Part shown: positions 10,090 to 19,026 of the stretch, piece by piece
Layout: every line of letters begins with the position of its first letter
Numbering within the stretch: the stretch's first letter is position 1
Source of the DNA: Sulfitobacter sp. S190
Lineage (GTDB): Bacteria > Pseudomonadota > Alphaproteobacteria > Rhodobacterales > Rhodobacteraceae
Assembly: GCF_025141935.1 (NCBI RefSeq)
Contig: NZ_CP081120.1
Coordinates: forward strand, 1,302,001-1,366,000
Length of the DNA stretch: 64,000 nt
Reading direction: 5' to 3'
Position numbers and translations under genes: made by a program
The notes under the pieces: generated by a model
Told to the model about the DNA's origin: nothing
The model's database searches: none
Seen by the model: only the letters and a program-made list of their open reading frames with translations

Positions 10090-10131
10090 CATTCGGGTGG
10101 AGTTAGGACGGGCGTAGGCCCGTCGCAACCC

Positions 10132-11853
10132 TCATTCTTTGATGCGGTACCAGTCGGCGACATTCCACAGCTCGGAATCCCACACGTTCAGCACGACACC
10201 CCCAAGCGTGTTGGACGCAGCCGACACACGGCCACGGTCAACAAGAGGCACGATTGTCATGCTGTCCTTGGTGATCATGTCGTTGAGTTTCTTGGCAATC
10301 TCACCGCGCTTGTCCAGCTCGCCCGTGCGTGCCAGCTCATCGAGCAGGGCATCGTATTCGGGGTCGCAGAAGCGGTTGATGTTTTCGCCCTGCCATTGGC
10401 TCGACGGCTTCGGCTCGTTGCCGCAACGGTACTGCGACAGATAGGACTGCGGGTCCGTGCCGTCGAAGTTGTTGGCGTACATTTCCACGTCCGCATAGAA
10501 CTTCTGGAAGGTATCCGGGGATCCGGGGTCACCGCCAAAGAACACGGAAGCATCGAGGTTGCGCAGCTCGGTTTCGACACCGATCTGGCTCCACCAATCC
10601 TTGATCAGCGCCTGGAAATCCTGACGCACGGCGTTTGTCGATGTCTGGTACAGGATCGACAGCTTCACGCCGTCCTTGTCGCGGATGCCGTCGCCGTCAC
10701 TGTCGGTCCAGCCTGCTTCGTCCAGCAGCGCCTTGGCACCTTCGATGTCCTGCGTCAGGCAGTCGGTGTTGTCGGACGCATAAAGCGCAGGGGCAGGCAC
10801 GAGGTTACAGGTCGGACGACCGGCCTGGCCGTAGCCAACTTCGACAAGCAGTTCACGGTCGATCGCCATCGACAGCGCGCGGCGCACGTTTTCATCCGAC
10901 AGGAACGGGTGAGGTTCCGCAACCGTAGAACGTGTTTCGGCAGGCAGATCGGGCGAGGGGTTCGTCAGGTTCATTTCCAGACGCTCGACCAATGTGCCGA
11001 ATGCGGAAATCGGTGTGCCTTTGCCGCCTTCGGCCATCTTCGCCAAGACGTCAGGCGACAGTTGCATGTTCCAGGCATAGTCGAACTCGCCTGTTTCCAT
11101 GACGGCACGACCCGCAGCCGTGGCATCGCCGCCGCCTTTGAAGGTCAGGTTCGAAAAGGCGGGTTTGCCTTCTTCGCGGTAATTCTCGTTGGCTTCCATC
11201 TGGATCACGTCATTGGGACGGAAATCCGTGACGACGAAGGGGCCGGTGCCGATGGGGTTGAAGTTCGCATCGGTACATTCGGGCGCCTTGGCACCGGTAC
11301 AATCGGCGAACTGGGCTGCCTGAATAATAGGCGATTGCGCGCCCATGAACGGGCCGTAGGGGTTTGGCGTGGCATCAGCGAAGGTCACTTTGACGGTCAG
11401 ATCGTCAATTGCCTCGACGCTTTGCACGCCATCGAATTTCGCGAGCTGCGCGCAGCCGCCCTCGGGGTCCATGCAGTAGTCGGCCGTGAACTTGACGTCA
11501 GCGGACGTGACAGGCGTGCCGTCGGACCATGTCAGCCCTTCCTTGAGCTTCCATGTGATCGTGGTGAGATCTTCGCTCACGCCGCCATTTTCGACGGTCG
11601 GGATTTCTGCGGCAAGGTATGGCACCAACGCGCCGTTTTCGTCGTAGCGGCCAAGGGGTTCAAGCACCAGCGACGCCGATTCCAGATCCTTCGTGCCGCC
11701 CGACAGATAGGGGTTCAGGATGGAAGGCGCCTGCCAGTAGATGATGTTGAGCTGGCCATCGCGGCCGCGCTCACCCGAGTGGCCATCGGCGAATGCCATT
11801 GGCGCGAGAGCAGCCAGAGCGACGGCTCCCAGTAGGGTGGATTTCAAGGTCAT
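10132..11853 (-). CDS. Peptide ABC transporter substrate-binding protein
   Basis: Periplasmic solute-binding protein family 5 (DppA/OppA type), 573 residues, longer than DppA. A Sec signal peptide ends near AFA/DG (residues 1-22) and has no lipobox cysteine, so the protein should be soluble. The family hallmark (SEDLTTITWKLKEGLTWSDGTPVTSADVKFT) lies near residues 93-125. It starts at ATG 11853 with GGAG upstream. It heads the minus-strand transport unit and diverges from the ATPase gene at 12196. The ligand is probably a peptide or acylated amino acid, judging from the M20 hydrolases next door. Confidence 0.93.
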   Translation of the reverse strand: MTLKSTLLGAVALAALAPMAFADGHSGERGRDGQLNIIYWQAPSILNPYLSGGTKDLESASLVLEPLGRYDENGALVPYLAAEIPTVENGGVSEDLTTITWKLKEGLTWSDGTPVTSADVKFTADYCMDPEGGCAQLAKFDGVQSVEAIDDLTVKVTFADATPNPYGPFMGAQSPIIQAAQFADCTGAKAPECTDANFNPIGTGPFVVTDFRPNDVIQMEANENYREEGKPAFSNLTFKGGGDATAAGRAVMETGEFDYAWNMQLSPDVLAKMAEGGKGTPISAFGTLVERLEMNLTNPSPDLPAETRSTVAEPHPFLSDENVRRALSMAIDRELLVEVGYGQAGRPTCNLVPAPALYASDNTDCLTQDIEGAKALLDEAGWTDSDGDGIRDKDGVKLSILYQTSTNAVRQDFQALIKDWWSQIGVETELRNLDASVFFGGDPGSPDTFQKFYADVEMYANNFDGTDPQSYLSQYRCGNEPKPSSQWQGENINRFCDPEYDALLDELARTGELDKRGEIAKKLNDMITKDSMTIVPLVDRGRVSAASNTLGGVVLNVWDSELWNVADWYRIKE

Positions 11854-12195
11854 GTTTTACTCCATGTTGATCGCGCATCCTTGCTCGAGCCGACAGGCCC
11901 GAGAGGTGCGCGCTGTTTTTGACGCTTCGGGTAATGCGTGAAAAGACGCTCATAAGTACCTGTTGTGTAGGCGTTTTCAAGCGGTCTTGATCTTGCGGCC
12001 CCCGAGGCGCATGGCGAGATTGAAACACACCGTACGGAAATTGCAAGTGCTGTGATGGGAGGCTCATGGCCCAAGTTCCGGGCTGCCTTAGCGTCAATTG
12101 AACGGGATCGGGCCAAGTTGTTTGACGCGCTGCACGCGGGCGCATAGCGTGAACAACAGTTCAATTAAGCACCGACCTGTCGGGAAAGGACACAG
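11854..12195. other. 342-base divergent intergenic region of the peptide transport cluster
   Basis: No open frame with a ribosome binding site is seen. It must hold the promoters of both the binding-protein operon (minus) and the ATPase/deacylase operon (plus). A weak minus-strand candidate is TTGAAA at 11980-11975 with a -10-like ACTTAT/TACTTA near 11951-11958. The plus-strand candidate and operator are listed separately. Confidence 0.6.
12122..12163 (+). promoter_or_regulatory. Candidate promoter with TGAAC-N4-GTTCA operator-like site
   Basis: TTGACG (12122-12127), a 17-base spacer and TAGCGT (12145-12150) form a plausible sigma-70 promoter. The inverted repeat TGAACAACAGTTCA (12150-12163) overlaps its downstream edge, a typical repressor position, 32 bases before the ATPase start. 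The same repeat in the same position precedes ivd at 29679. Confidence 0.45.
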
Positions 12196-14028
12196 ATGCT
12201 GGATCAGCCAACCCAGGGGCCCATCGCCCGCATCGAGGGACTGCGCGTCGAATTCCAGACAAAGGACGGTCCCGTCGTCGGGGTCGAGGATGTGTCCTTT
12301 GACATCAATCCGGGCGAAACCGTCTGCGTGGTGGGCGAATCCGGGTCCGGCAAATCGGTGTCGTCGCTGTCGCTCATGCGGCTTGTGGAGTTCGGGGGCG
12401 GGCAAATTGCGGGCGGCAAGCTGCTGTTCAACCGCGCGCAGGGCGACGAGGTCGATCTTTCCGATACGCCGCAGGACATGATGCGAACGATCCGCGGCAA
12501 TGAAATCGGCATGATTTTTCAAGAGCCGATGACGGCGCTGAACCCGGTCTTCACGGTTGGAAAGCAGCTGACCGAAGGGTTGCGTCTGCACAAGGGCATG
12601 GGCAAGGGGGCCGCCGAGGAGCGTGCGCTCGAACTGTTGCGGCAGGTCCGTATTCCAGAGCCCGAGCGGCGGCTGAAACAGTATCCGCACGAATTGTCCG
12701 GCGGCATGCGACAGCGGGTGGTGATCGCCATGGCGCTGGCCTGCGAGCCACGGTTGTTGATCGCGGATGAGCCCACGACCGCGCTGGACGTCACGATCCA
12801 GGCGGAGATCCTTGCGTTGATGGACCGTTTGAAACGCGAAACGGGGACTGCGGTGATGTTCATCACCCACGACATGGCCGTGGTCGCACAGATGGCGGAC
12901 CGCGTGGTGGTCATGTTCCGCGGCAACAAGGTCGAGGAAGGCCCCGTCGAGCAGATCTTCGAGAACCCTCAACATGCCTATACCAAGGCGTTGCTGGCTG
13001 CGGTGCCAAAGCTGGGCGAGATGACCGGCAAGCCTTATCCGGAGCCGATGAAGCTTTTGGGGCGGGAAGATAAGGAAATTCTGCCGATCAAGGGCAGCGA
13101 CGAGGTGCTTTTGCGGGTCAAGGGGCTGACAACGCGCTTTCCGGTGACGGGTGGCCTGCTGCGTCGCACGATTGCCAATGTGCACGCGGTCGAGGATCTG
13201 TCGTTCGAGATCAACCGCGGCCAGACGCTGAGCCTTGTGGGGGAATCGGGGTGCGGCAAATCCACGGCAGGCCGGTCGATCCTGCGGCTTGTCGAACCGA
13301 TGGCCGGAGAGATCGATCTCGGCGGTACCGACATCATGGCGCTGAATGCACGTGACCTGCGCGCCAAACGCGTTGATATGCAGATGATTTTCCAAGATCC
13401 TTTTGCGTCGCTCAATCCACAGATGGGACTGGCGGATCAGGTGGCCGAACCGATCAATACCTACGGCACCCTAAAAGGGGCCGATGTAATGAAACGCGTC
13501 GAAATGCTTTTTGACAGGGTCGAGCTGCCCCGCAGCTTCATGCGGCGGTTCCCCCACGAATTGTCGGGCGGTCAACGGCAGCGTGTCGCGATCGCGCGCG
13601 CGCTTGCGCTGAACCCCAAGCTGATCATTGCCGATGAGGCGGTGTCCGCGCTCGATGTCTCGGTGCAGGCGCAGGTGCTGAACCTGATGATGGAGTTGCA
13701 GTCCGAGATGGACCTGTCCTTCCTTTTCATCAGCCACGACATGGCCGTGGTCGAGCGCGTCAGCCATCAGGTGGGCGTCATGTATCTGGGCCGCATTGTC
13801 GAACTGGGGCCAAGGCAGGCGGTCTTCGAGAACCCCCAACATCCCTATACGCAGGCGCTGATGAAGGCGGTGCCGATCGCAGACCCGCGCAAGCGGAAGT
13901 CCGAAAAAGAGCTCAATTTCAAGCCGATACCGTCGCCGATCCATCCGGTCAGCTACCGCCCCGAACCGAGCGTGTACCGGGAGGTGGAGCCGGGGCACAA
14001 GGTGCTTGTCACCGACAGCGGCTATTGA
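12196..14028 (+). CDS. Fused peptide ABC transporter ATPase (DppD-DppF)
   Basis: Two complete ABC ATPase domains in one 610-residue chain. Domain 1 has Walker A GESGSGKS (47-54), signature LSGGMRQR and Walker B LLIADEPTTALD. Domain 2 has GESGCGKS, LSGGQRQR and LIIADEAVSALD. Each domain carries the family-specific tail (a short region after HPYTKALL-like sequence) of oligopeptide transporters. It powers the importer whose permeases and binding protein are on the opposite strand. The start at 12196 follows AAAGGA. It is followed after 22 bases by an argE-like gene with a strong ribosome binding site. Confidence 0.95.
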   Translation: MLDQPTQGPIARIEGLRVEFQTKDGPVVGVEDVSFDINPGETVCVVGESGSGKSVSSLSLMRLVEFGGGQIAGGKLLFNRAQGDEVDLSDTPQDMMRTIRGNEIGMIFQEPMTALNPVFTVGKQLTEGLRLHKGMGKGAAEERALELLRQVRIPEPERRLKQYPHELSGGMRQRVVIAMALACEPRLLIADEPTTALDVTIQAEILALMDRLKRETGTAVMFITHDMAVVAQMADRVVVMFRGNKVEEGPVEQIFENPQHAYTKALLAAVPKLGEMTGKPYPEPMKLLGREDKEILPIKGSDEVLLRVKGLTTRFPVTGGLLRRTIANVHAVEDLSFEINRGQTLSLVGESGCGKSTAGRSILRLVEPMAGEIDLGGTDIMALNARDLRAKRVDMQMIFQDPFASLNPQMGLADQVAEPINTYGTLKGADVMKRVEMLFDRVELPRSFMRRFPHELSGGQRQRVAIARALALNPKLIIADEAVSALDVSVQAQVLNLMMELQSEMDLSFLFISHDMAVVERVSHQVGVMYLGRIVELGPRQAVFENPQHPYTQALMKAVPIADPRKRKSEKELNFKPIPSPIHPVSYRPEPSVYREVEPGHKVLVTDSGY

Positions 14029-14050
14029 TCGTCCCAAGGAGGAGCCCGCC

Positions 14051-15214
14051 ATGGCAGAGCGTCTGACCCCCTTGCAGCTAATGACAAAGCTCGTCAGTTT
14101 TCCGACCGTGTCGCGCGACACCAACATCCCTCTGATCGACTGGGTTGCCGATTACCTCGACAGCCACGGCATCGAAAGCCACCGCTACATCGACCCCGAT
14201 CAACCCAAACACGCGCTTTTTGCCCATGTGGGCCCATCGGTCGAAGGCGCGCTGGTTCTGTCAGGGCACACGGACGTCGTGCCGGTCGATGGGCAGCCCT
14301 GGGACAGTGACCCGTTCACCGTGACCAAAAAGGACGGGCGGTATTACGGGCGGGGCACCTGCGACATGAAAGGCTTTGACGCGCTCGCCATTTGGGCGCT
14401 GGTGGAGGCGCATCATGCCGGCGTCAGCCGCCCCTTGCAGATCGCACTGAGCTTTGACGAAGAAATCGGCTGCACCGGTGCGCCCCCCATGATCGAGGCG
14501 ATGCAGGACGTTCTGCCCAAGGGAGCCGCCGTCATTGTTGGTGAGCCGTCGAACATGCAGACGGTCACCGGGCACAAGGGTGGCGTTGGCTTTGATACCC
14601 ATGTGGTGGGCTTCGAGGTTCATTCCTCGCTTTTGCACACAGGTGTGAATGCCATCATGGCGGGCGCGAAGCTGATTGAATGGGCGAACGAGCAGAACTC
14701 GATCAGCATGGCTGCAAAGCCTTCGGAGCTGGCCGCGATGTTCGATCCGCCGTTCACCACCTGCCATGTCGGTATGATCAAGGGCGGAACCGCGCATAAC
14801 ATCACCGCGAAAGACTGCCATTTCGCGATGGATTTCCGCGTGGTGCCGGGCGAGGACAAGAACGCGTGGGGAACGGCCTATCTCAAGAAAGTGCGCGAGG
14901 TCGAAGCCGCGATGCAGGAGGTGGTCAAGGACACCCGGATCGAGGTCAGTCCACGTTTCGACGTGCCCGGGCTCAAACCCGAAGAGGACGGCGCGGCAGA
15001 GACATTTGTGCGCCAGATCACCGGAGATAACGCAAGCCACAAAGTGAGTTACGGCACCGAAGCGGGCCAGTTTCAGGATGCAGGCTATAGCGCGGTGATT
15101 TGCGGGCCGGGTGATATTGCGCAAGCGCACCAACCCAACGAGTTTATCGAAATCGATCAGTTTGAGGCCGGACAGGACTTCATGCGCAAGCTCGTCGCGC
15201 GGCTCACTTCCTGA
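14051..15214 (+). CDS. argE: M20 family deacetylase, acetylornithine deacetylase (ArgE)-like
   Basis: Zinc-dependent M20A hydrolase, 387 residues. The metal-binding GHTDVVPVDG motif (near residue 75) with its catalytic aspartate, the GRGTCDMKG motif and the EE pair in SFDEEIGCTG are all intact. The best family match is acetylornithine deacetylase, which releases acetate from N-acetylornithine. In this transport cluster it may instead, or also, act on imported N-acyl amino acids. The start at ATG 14051 is chosen for AAGGAGGAG nine bases upstream. It lies between the ATPase and the flavoprotein gene. Confidence 0.85.
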   Translation: MAERLTPLQLMTKLVSFPTVSRDTNIPLIDWVADYLDSHGIESHRYIDPDQPKHALFAHVGPSVEGALVLSGHTDVVPVDGQPWDSDPFTVTKKDGRYYGRGTCDMKGFDALAIWALVEAHHAGVSRPLQIALSFDEEIGCTGAPPMIEAMQDVLPKGAAVIVGEPSNMQTVTGHKGGVGFDTHVVGFEVHSSLLHTGVNAIMAGAKLIEWANEQNSISMAAKPSELAAMFDPPFTTCHVGMIKGGTAHNITAKDCHFAMDFRVVPGEDKNAWGTAYLKKVREVEAAMQEVVKDTRIEVSPRFDVPGLKPEEDGAAETFVRQITGDNASHKVSYGTEAGQFQDAGYSAVICGPGDIAQAHQPNEFIEIDQFEAGQDFMRKLVARLTS

Positions 15215-15222
15215 GCGCGCGT

Positions 15223-16566
15223 ATGACGGGGGCCCCGATCACCGCCGAGACGCCCGTGAAATACCCCGGAACCGTGCCTGATCGTGCCGATCTGATTGTG
15301 ATCGGTGCGGGTGTCATCGGAGTCTGTACGGCGCTTTTTGCGGCGCGGGGCGGTGCAAATGTCGTCGTGCTCGAAAAAGGCCGTGTGGCGGCCGAGCAGT
15401 CAAGCCGCAACTGGGGCTGGATACGCCAGCAGGGGCGCGACCCGGCCGAGCTGCCGATCATGGTGGAAGCCAACCGCATCTGGCAGGAACTGGACCGTGA
15501 AACGAACGATGATTTCGGTCTGGTGCGCGGGGGCGTCACCTATTTTGCCCGCGATGAAGCCGCGATGGCGCGCTACGGGGCATTTGTCGACCGGGCCCGC
15601 CCTCACGGTGTCGACAGCCGTTTGATGACAGGGGCGGAGGTGGCAGCGGCCTATCCTGACATGCGCGGCGCGGTCGCGGGCGCGCTGACCACGCCCTCTG
15701 ACATGCGCGCCGAACCCGCGCGCGCGGTTCCCGCATTGGCGGGGATCGCTGTGCGCGAGGGCGTGCGGATCGTGGAGAATTGCGCGGTCAGATGTCTCGA
15801 TGTGGCGGACCGGCGGATTACAGGCGTCATGACCGAACACGGGCGGATTGCGGCACCGCGCGTGGTGCTTGCCGGGGGGGCGTGGTCGTCGCTGCTGCTG
15901 CGCAATCACGGCATTTCAATGCCGCAGCTTTCGGTGCGCGAAACGGTTGCCGCAACACAACCGCTTCCCGATATCGGGCAAGCAGCGACATACGCCAAAG
16001 GGGTTGCATTCCGGCGTCGGGCGGACGGCGGCTTTACGATTGCGCCGCCCGGTGCGCCTGATCTTTTCATCGGGCCTGACGCGTTTCGCGCGCTGCGCCA
16101 CTACATCCCGCAGATCAGATCGGACCCGTCCGGCCACCGCCTGCGCGCCCGCGCGCCACGCGGATTTCCCGATGCCTGGAGCACGCCGCGCCGCTGGTCC
16201 GCGGACGCCGTCACGCCGTTCGAGCGGATGCGTGTTCTCGACCCGGCGCCGGACCTTGCCAAGATAGACACGATGTTGCGGGCCTTCGAGGCGATGTTTC
16301 CCAAGCTGGGCCGGGTGCAGGCACGCGCGACATGGGCGGGAATGATTGATACAATGCCCGATATCGTCCCGATCGTGGATCACGGCCCCCTTGACGGTCT
16401 GATCATCGGCACCGGGATGAGCGGGCACGGCTTTGGCATTGGCCCGGCCATGGGCCGCATACTTGCCGATCTGGCCGCCGACCGACCCGTCGGGCATGAC
16501 CTGACGCGGTTTCGTTTCAACCGTTTTACGGACGGCTCCAAGATTGATCTTGGCCCCGACAACTAG
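15223..16566 (+). CDS. FAD-dependent oxidoreductase (D-amino acid oxidase superfamily)
   Basis: A 447-residue flavoprotein with the dinucleotide-binding GAGVIG motif (near residue 30), an acidic residue ending the second strand (VVVLEKG) and the C-terminal FAD motif GTGMSGHGFGIGPAMG near residue 395. Such enzymes oxidise glycine, D-amino acids, sarcosine or opines, giving ammonia or an amine and a 2-oxoacid. It sits eight bases after the argE-like gene and ten before a deacylase gene, so it likely oxidises amino acids released by them. The exact substrate is unknown. Confidence 0.88.
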   Translation: MTGAPITAETPVKYPGTVPDRADLIVIGAGVIGVCTALFAARGGANVVVLEKGRVAAEQSSRNWGWIRQQGRDPAELPIMVEANRIWQELDRETNDDFGLVRGGVTYFARDEAAMARYGAFVDRARPHGVDSRLMTGAEVAAAYPDMRGAVAGALTTPSDMRAEPARAVPALAGIAVREGVRIVENCAVRCLDVADRRITGVMTEHGRIAAPRVVLAGGAWSSLLLRNHGISMPQLSVRETVAATQPLPDIGQAATYAKGVAFRRRADGGFTIAPPGAPDLFIGPDAFRALRHYIPQIRSDPSGHRLRARAPRGFPDAWSTPRRWSADAVTPFERMRVLDPAPDLAKIDTMLRAFEAMFPKLGRVQARATWAGMIDTMPDIVPIVDHGPLDGLIIGTGMSGHGFGIGPAMGRILADLAADRPVGHDLTRFRFNRFTDGSKIDLGPDN

Positions 16567-16576
16567 AGGAAGCCCC

Positions 16577-17743
16577 ATGCCGATCAAGAATCGCTTTGCC
16601 GAAACCCACGCCGAGATCACCGAATGGCGCAGGCACCTGCATCAGCATCCCGAACTCATGTTCGAGGTGCATGAAACGGCGCGGTTTGTCGAAGAAAAGC
16701 TGCGCAGTTTCGGAATCACGGACATTACCACGGGCATCGGACGCACGGGCGTGGTGGCCGTGATCGAAGGGCGGCAAAACACCCAAGGGCGCACGATAGG
16801 ATTGCGCGCCGACATGGATGCGCTGCCGATCGAGGAGGCGACCGGTCTCGAGTACGCCTCCACCGTTCCGGGCGTCATGCACGCCTGCGGCCACGACGGG
16901 CATACCGCAATCCTGCTGGGTGCGGCACAATATCTGGCAGAGACACGCAATTTCGACGGGCGTGCGGTGCTGATTTTCCAACCCGCCGAAGAGGGTGGGG
17001 GCGGTGGCCGCGAGATGTGCGCCGATGGTCTGATGGACCGCTGGTCGATCGACGAAGTCTATGGGCTGCATAACATGCCCGATTATCCTGTCGGTGAATT
17101 TGCCATCCGCGAAGGGGCTCTGCTGGCCGCGACCGACGAGTACGACATCACCGTGACCGGGCAGGGCGGGCATGCCGCAGCCCCGCACGAGGCGATCGAT
17201 CCCAATCTCGCAGCCGCCCATATCGTGGTGGCCCTGCAATCCATCGCCAGCCGGAACGTCGATCCGCTGGGTCAGGTTGTGGTATCGACCTGTACCATGC
17301 GCTCGGACAGTTCGGCCCATAACGTCATCCCCCACACGGTCTTGCTGCGCGGAACGGTGCGCAGTCTTGATCCCGCCGTGCGCGATCTGGCGCAAAGGCG
17401 ATTGCACGAACTCGTCGATCTGACTGCGCGGGCCCACGGGTGCGCGGCGCAGATCGAGTATCACCGCGGCTATCCGGTGACGTTCAATCACGCCGAGCAC
17501 ACGCATTTCGCCGCCGATGCCGCGGACCGTGTGACACCGGGCACGGACCGGGCCACGCCGCCGATCATGGCAGGCGAGGATTTCTCCTACATGCTCGAAG
17601 AGCGGCCCGGCGCCTATATCATGCTGGGAAACGGGCCGGGGCCTACGGTGCATCACCCCGCCTATAATTTCAACGATGACGCGATCCCGGCGGGCTGCAG
17701 CTGGTTTGCGGAGATGGTCGAAAGCCGTTTGCCGGTAAATTGA
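16577..17743 (+). CDS. M20 family amidohydrolase/aminoacylase (copy 1)
   Basis: M20D hydrolase of the hippurate hydrolase/aminoacylase type, 388 residues. The metal ligands are visible in HACGHDGHTAILLG (Cys/His/Asp) and in FQPAEEGGGG (Glu pair), with a C-terminal MAGEDFSYM histidine-equivalent region. It cleaves N-acyl-amino acids or dipeptides. The start at ATG 16577 follows GAGGAAG and matches the N-terminus of the neighbour copy. It is a tandem paralogue of 17828-18994, with identical length and strong similarity throughout. Confidence 0.9.
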   Translation: MPIKNRFAETHAEITEWRRHLHQHPELMFEVHETARFVEEKLRSFGITDITTGIGRTGVVAVIEGRQNTQGRTIGLRADMDALPIEEATGLEYASTVPGVMHACGHDGHTAILLGAAQYLAETRNFDGRAVLIFQPAEEGGGGGREMCADGLMDRWSIDEVYGLHNMPDYPVGEFAIREGALLAATDEYDITVTGQGGHAAAPHEAIDPNLAAAHIVVALQSIASRNVDPLGQVVVSTCTMRSDSSAHNVIPHTVLLRGTVRSLDPAVRDLAQRRLHELVDLTARAHGCAAQIEYHRGYPVTFNHAEHTHFAADAADRVTPGTDRATPPIMAGEDFSYMLEERPGAYIMLGNGPGPTVHHPAYNFNDDAIPAGCSWFAEMVESRLPVN

Positions 17744-17827
17744 ACGCCCCATTTCAGCAGCGCGCTGGCAACCGGTGCGCCGCTGCGATAGATGCAGATG
17801 AACCCAAAGAGACTTTCAGGAGGCTCC

Positions 17828-18994
17828 ATGCCCGTTAAAAACCGCTTTGCCGAACTGCATTCCGACATCACCGCGTGGCGCCGTGATCTGCACGAAAATC
17901 CCGAGATCCTGTTCGAGACGCACCGCACGTCCGCCAGCGTCGCCGAAAAGCTGCGTGCGTTCGGCTGTGACGAAGTGGTCGAGGGCATTGGCCGCACCGG
18001 CGTTGTCGGGGTGATCAAGGGCAAGGCAAATACGTCCGACAAGGTCATCGGGCTGCGCGCGGACATGGACGCCCTGCCGATCCACGAAGAGACCGGGCTC
18101 GACTACGCCTCCAAGACAGACGGTGCGATGCACGCCTGTGGCCACGACGGGCACACGGCCATGTTGCTGGGTGCGGCGCAATATCTGGCCGAAACGCGCA
18201 ACTTCGACGGCACCTGCGTCGTGATCTTCCAGCCCGCCGAAGAAGGCGGCGGCGGCGGCAAGGAAATGTGCGATGACGGCATGATGGAGCGGTGGGGCAT
18301 TCAGGAAGTCTACGGCATGCACAACTGGCCCGGCATGGCACCGGGTACCTTTGCCATCCGCCCCGGCGCCTTTTTCGCCGCGACCGATTTGCTGGACATC
18401 GAAATCGAGGGCAAGGGCGGTCATGCGGCCAAGCCAAACGAGACAATCGATCCGGTCATCATCGCCAGCCAGATCGTGGGCGCGTTGCAAAGCATCGTCA
18501 GCCGCAATGCCGATCCGATCGGCAACATCGTGGTGTCGATCACGTCCATTGAAAGCTCGTCCAAGGCGTTCAATGTCATTCCGCAAAAGGTCCATCTGAA
18601 GGGAACAGTGCGGACCCTGTCGGAAGAATTGCGCGATCTGGCCGACAAGCGGGTGAACGAAATCTGCAAGGGCATCGCCACCAGCATGGGCGGCGAGGCG
18701 CGCGTCACGTACCACCGCAATTATCCTGTGATGGTAAACCACGAAGATCAGACCGAATTCGCAATCGAAGTCGCCAAGACAGTGTCAGGCCAATGCGCGG
18801 AAGCACCGCTCGTCATGGGGGGCGAGGATTTCGCGTTCATGCTCGAAGAACGCCCGGGCGCCTATATTCTGGTCGGCAATGGCGATACCGCGGCGGTGCA
18901 CCATCCGCTCTACAATTTCAACGACGATGTCATTCCGGCCGGCTGCAGCTGGTGGGCCGGCATCATCGAACAGGGCATGCCGACGCGCGACTGA
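17828..18994 (+). CDS. M20 family amidohydrolase/aminoacylase (copy 2)
   Basis: Second M20D hydrolase of exactly 388 residues. It shares its opening (MPVKNRFAE), the metal-binding HACGHDGHTA and FQPAEEGGGGG motifs and the YNFNDDVIPAGCSW ending with copy 1. It differs most in the lid domain (about residues 180-290), suggesting different acyl or amino acid specificity. The start at 17828 follows CAGGAGG. The gap from copy 1 is 84 bases. It closes the plus-strand unit that begins with the ATPase gene. Confidence 0.9.
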   Translation: MPVKNRFAELHSDITAWRRDLHENPEILFETHRTSASVAEKLRAFGCDEVVEGIGRTGVVGVIKGKANTSDKVIGLRADMDALPIHEETGLDYASKTDGAMHACGHDGHTAMLLGAAQYLAETRNFDGTCVVIFQPAEEGGGGGKEMCDDGMMERWGIQEVYGMHNWPGMAPGTFAIRPGAFFAATDLLDIEIEGKGGHAAKPNETIDPVIIASQIVGALQSIVSRNADPIGNIVVSITSIESSSKAFNVIPQKVHLKGTVRTLSEELRDLADKRVNEICKGIATSMGGEARVTYHRNYPVMVNHEDQTEFAIEVAKTVSGQCAEAPLVMGGEDFAFMLEERPGAYILVGNGDTAAVHHPLYNFNDDVIPAGCSWWAGIIEQGMPTRD

Positions 18995-19010
18995 TCGGCG
19001 TCGCGGCCGG

Positions 19011-19026
19011 GGGCGGGTGACCGCCC
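19011..19026. terminator. Hairpin between convergent genes
   Basis: GGGCGG-GTGA-CCGCCC, a six-bp stem with a GNRA-type tetraloop, fills the 31-base gap between the convergent amidohydrolase and glycosyltransferase genes. It has no T-run, so terminator function is uncertain. Confidence 0.4.

Noticed and set aside
9541..11835. 764-codon plus-strand open frame opposite the permease and binding-protein genes
   Set aside because: It spans two clear genes and the hairpin gap on the other strand, has no ribosome binding site and no domain. It is an artefact of high G+C.
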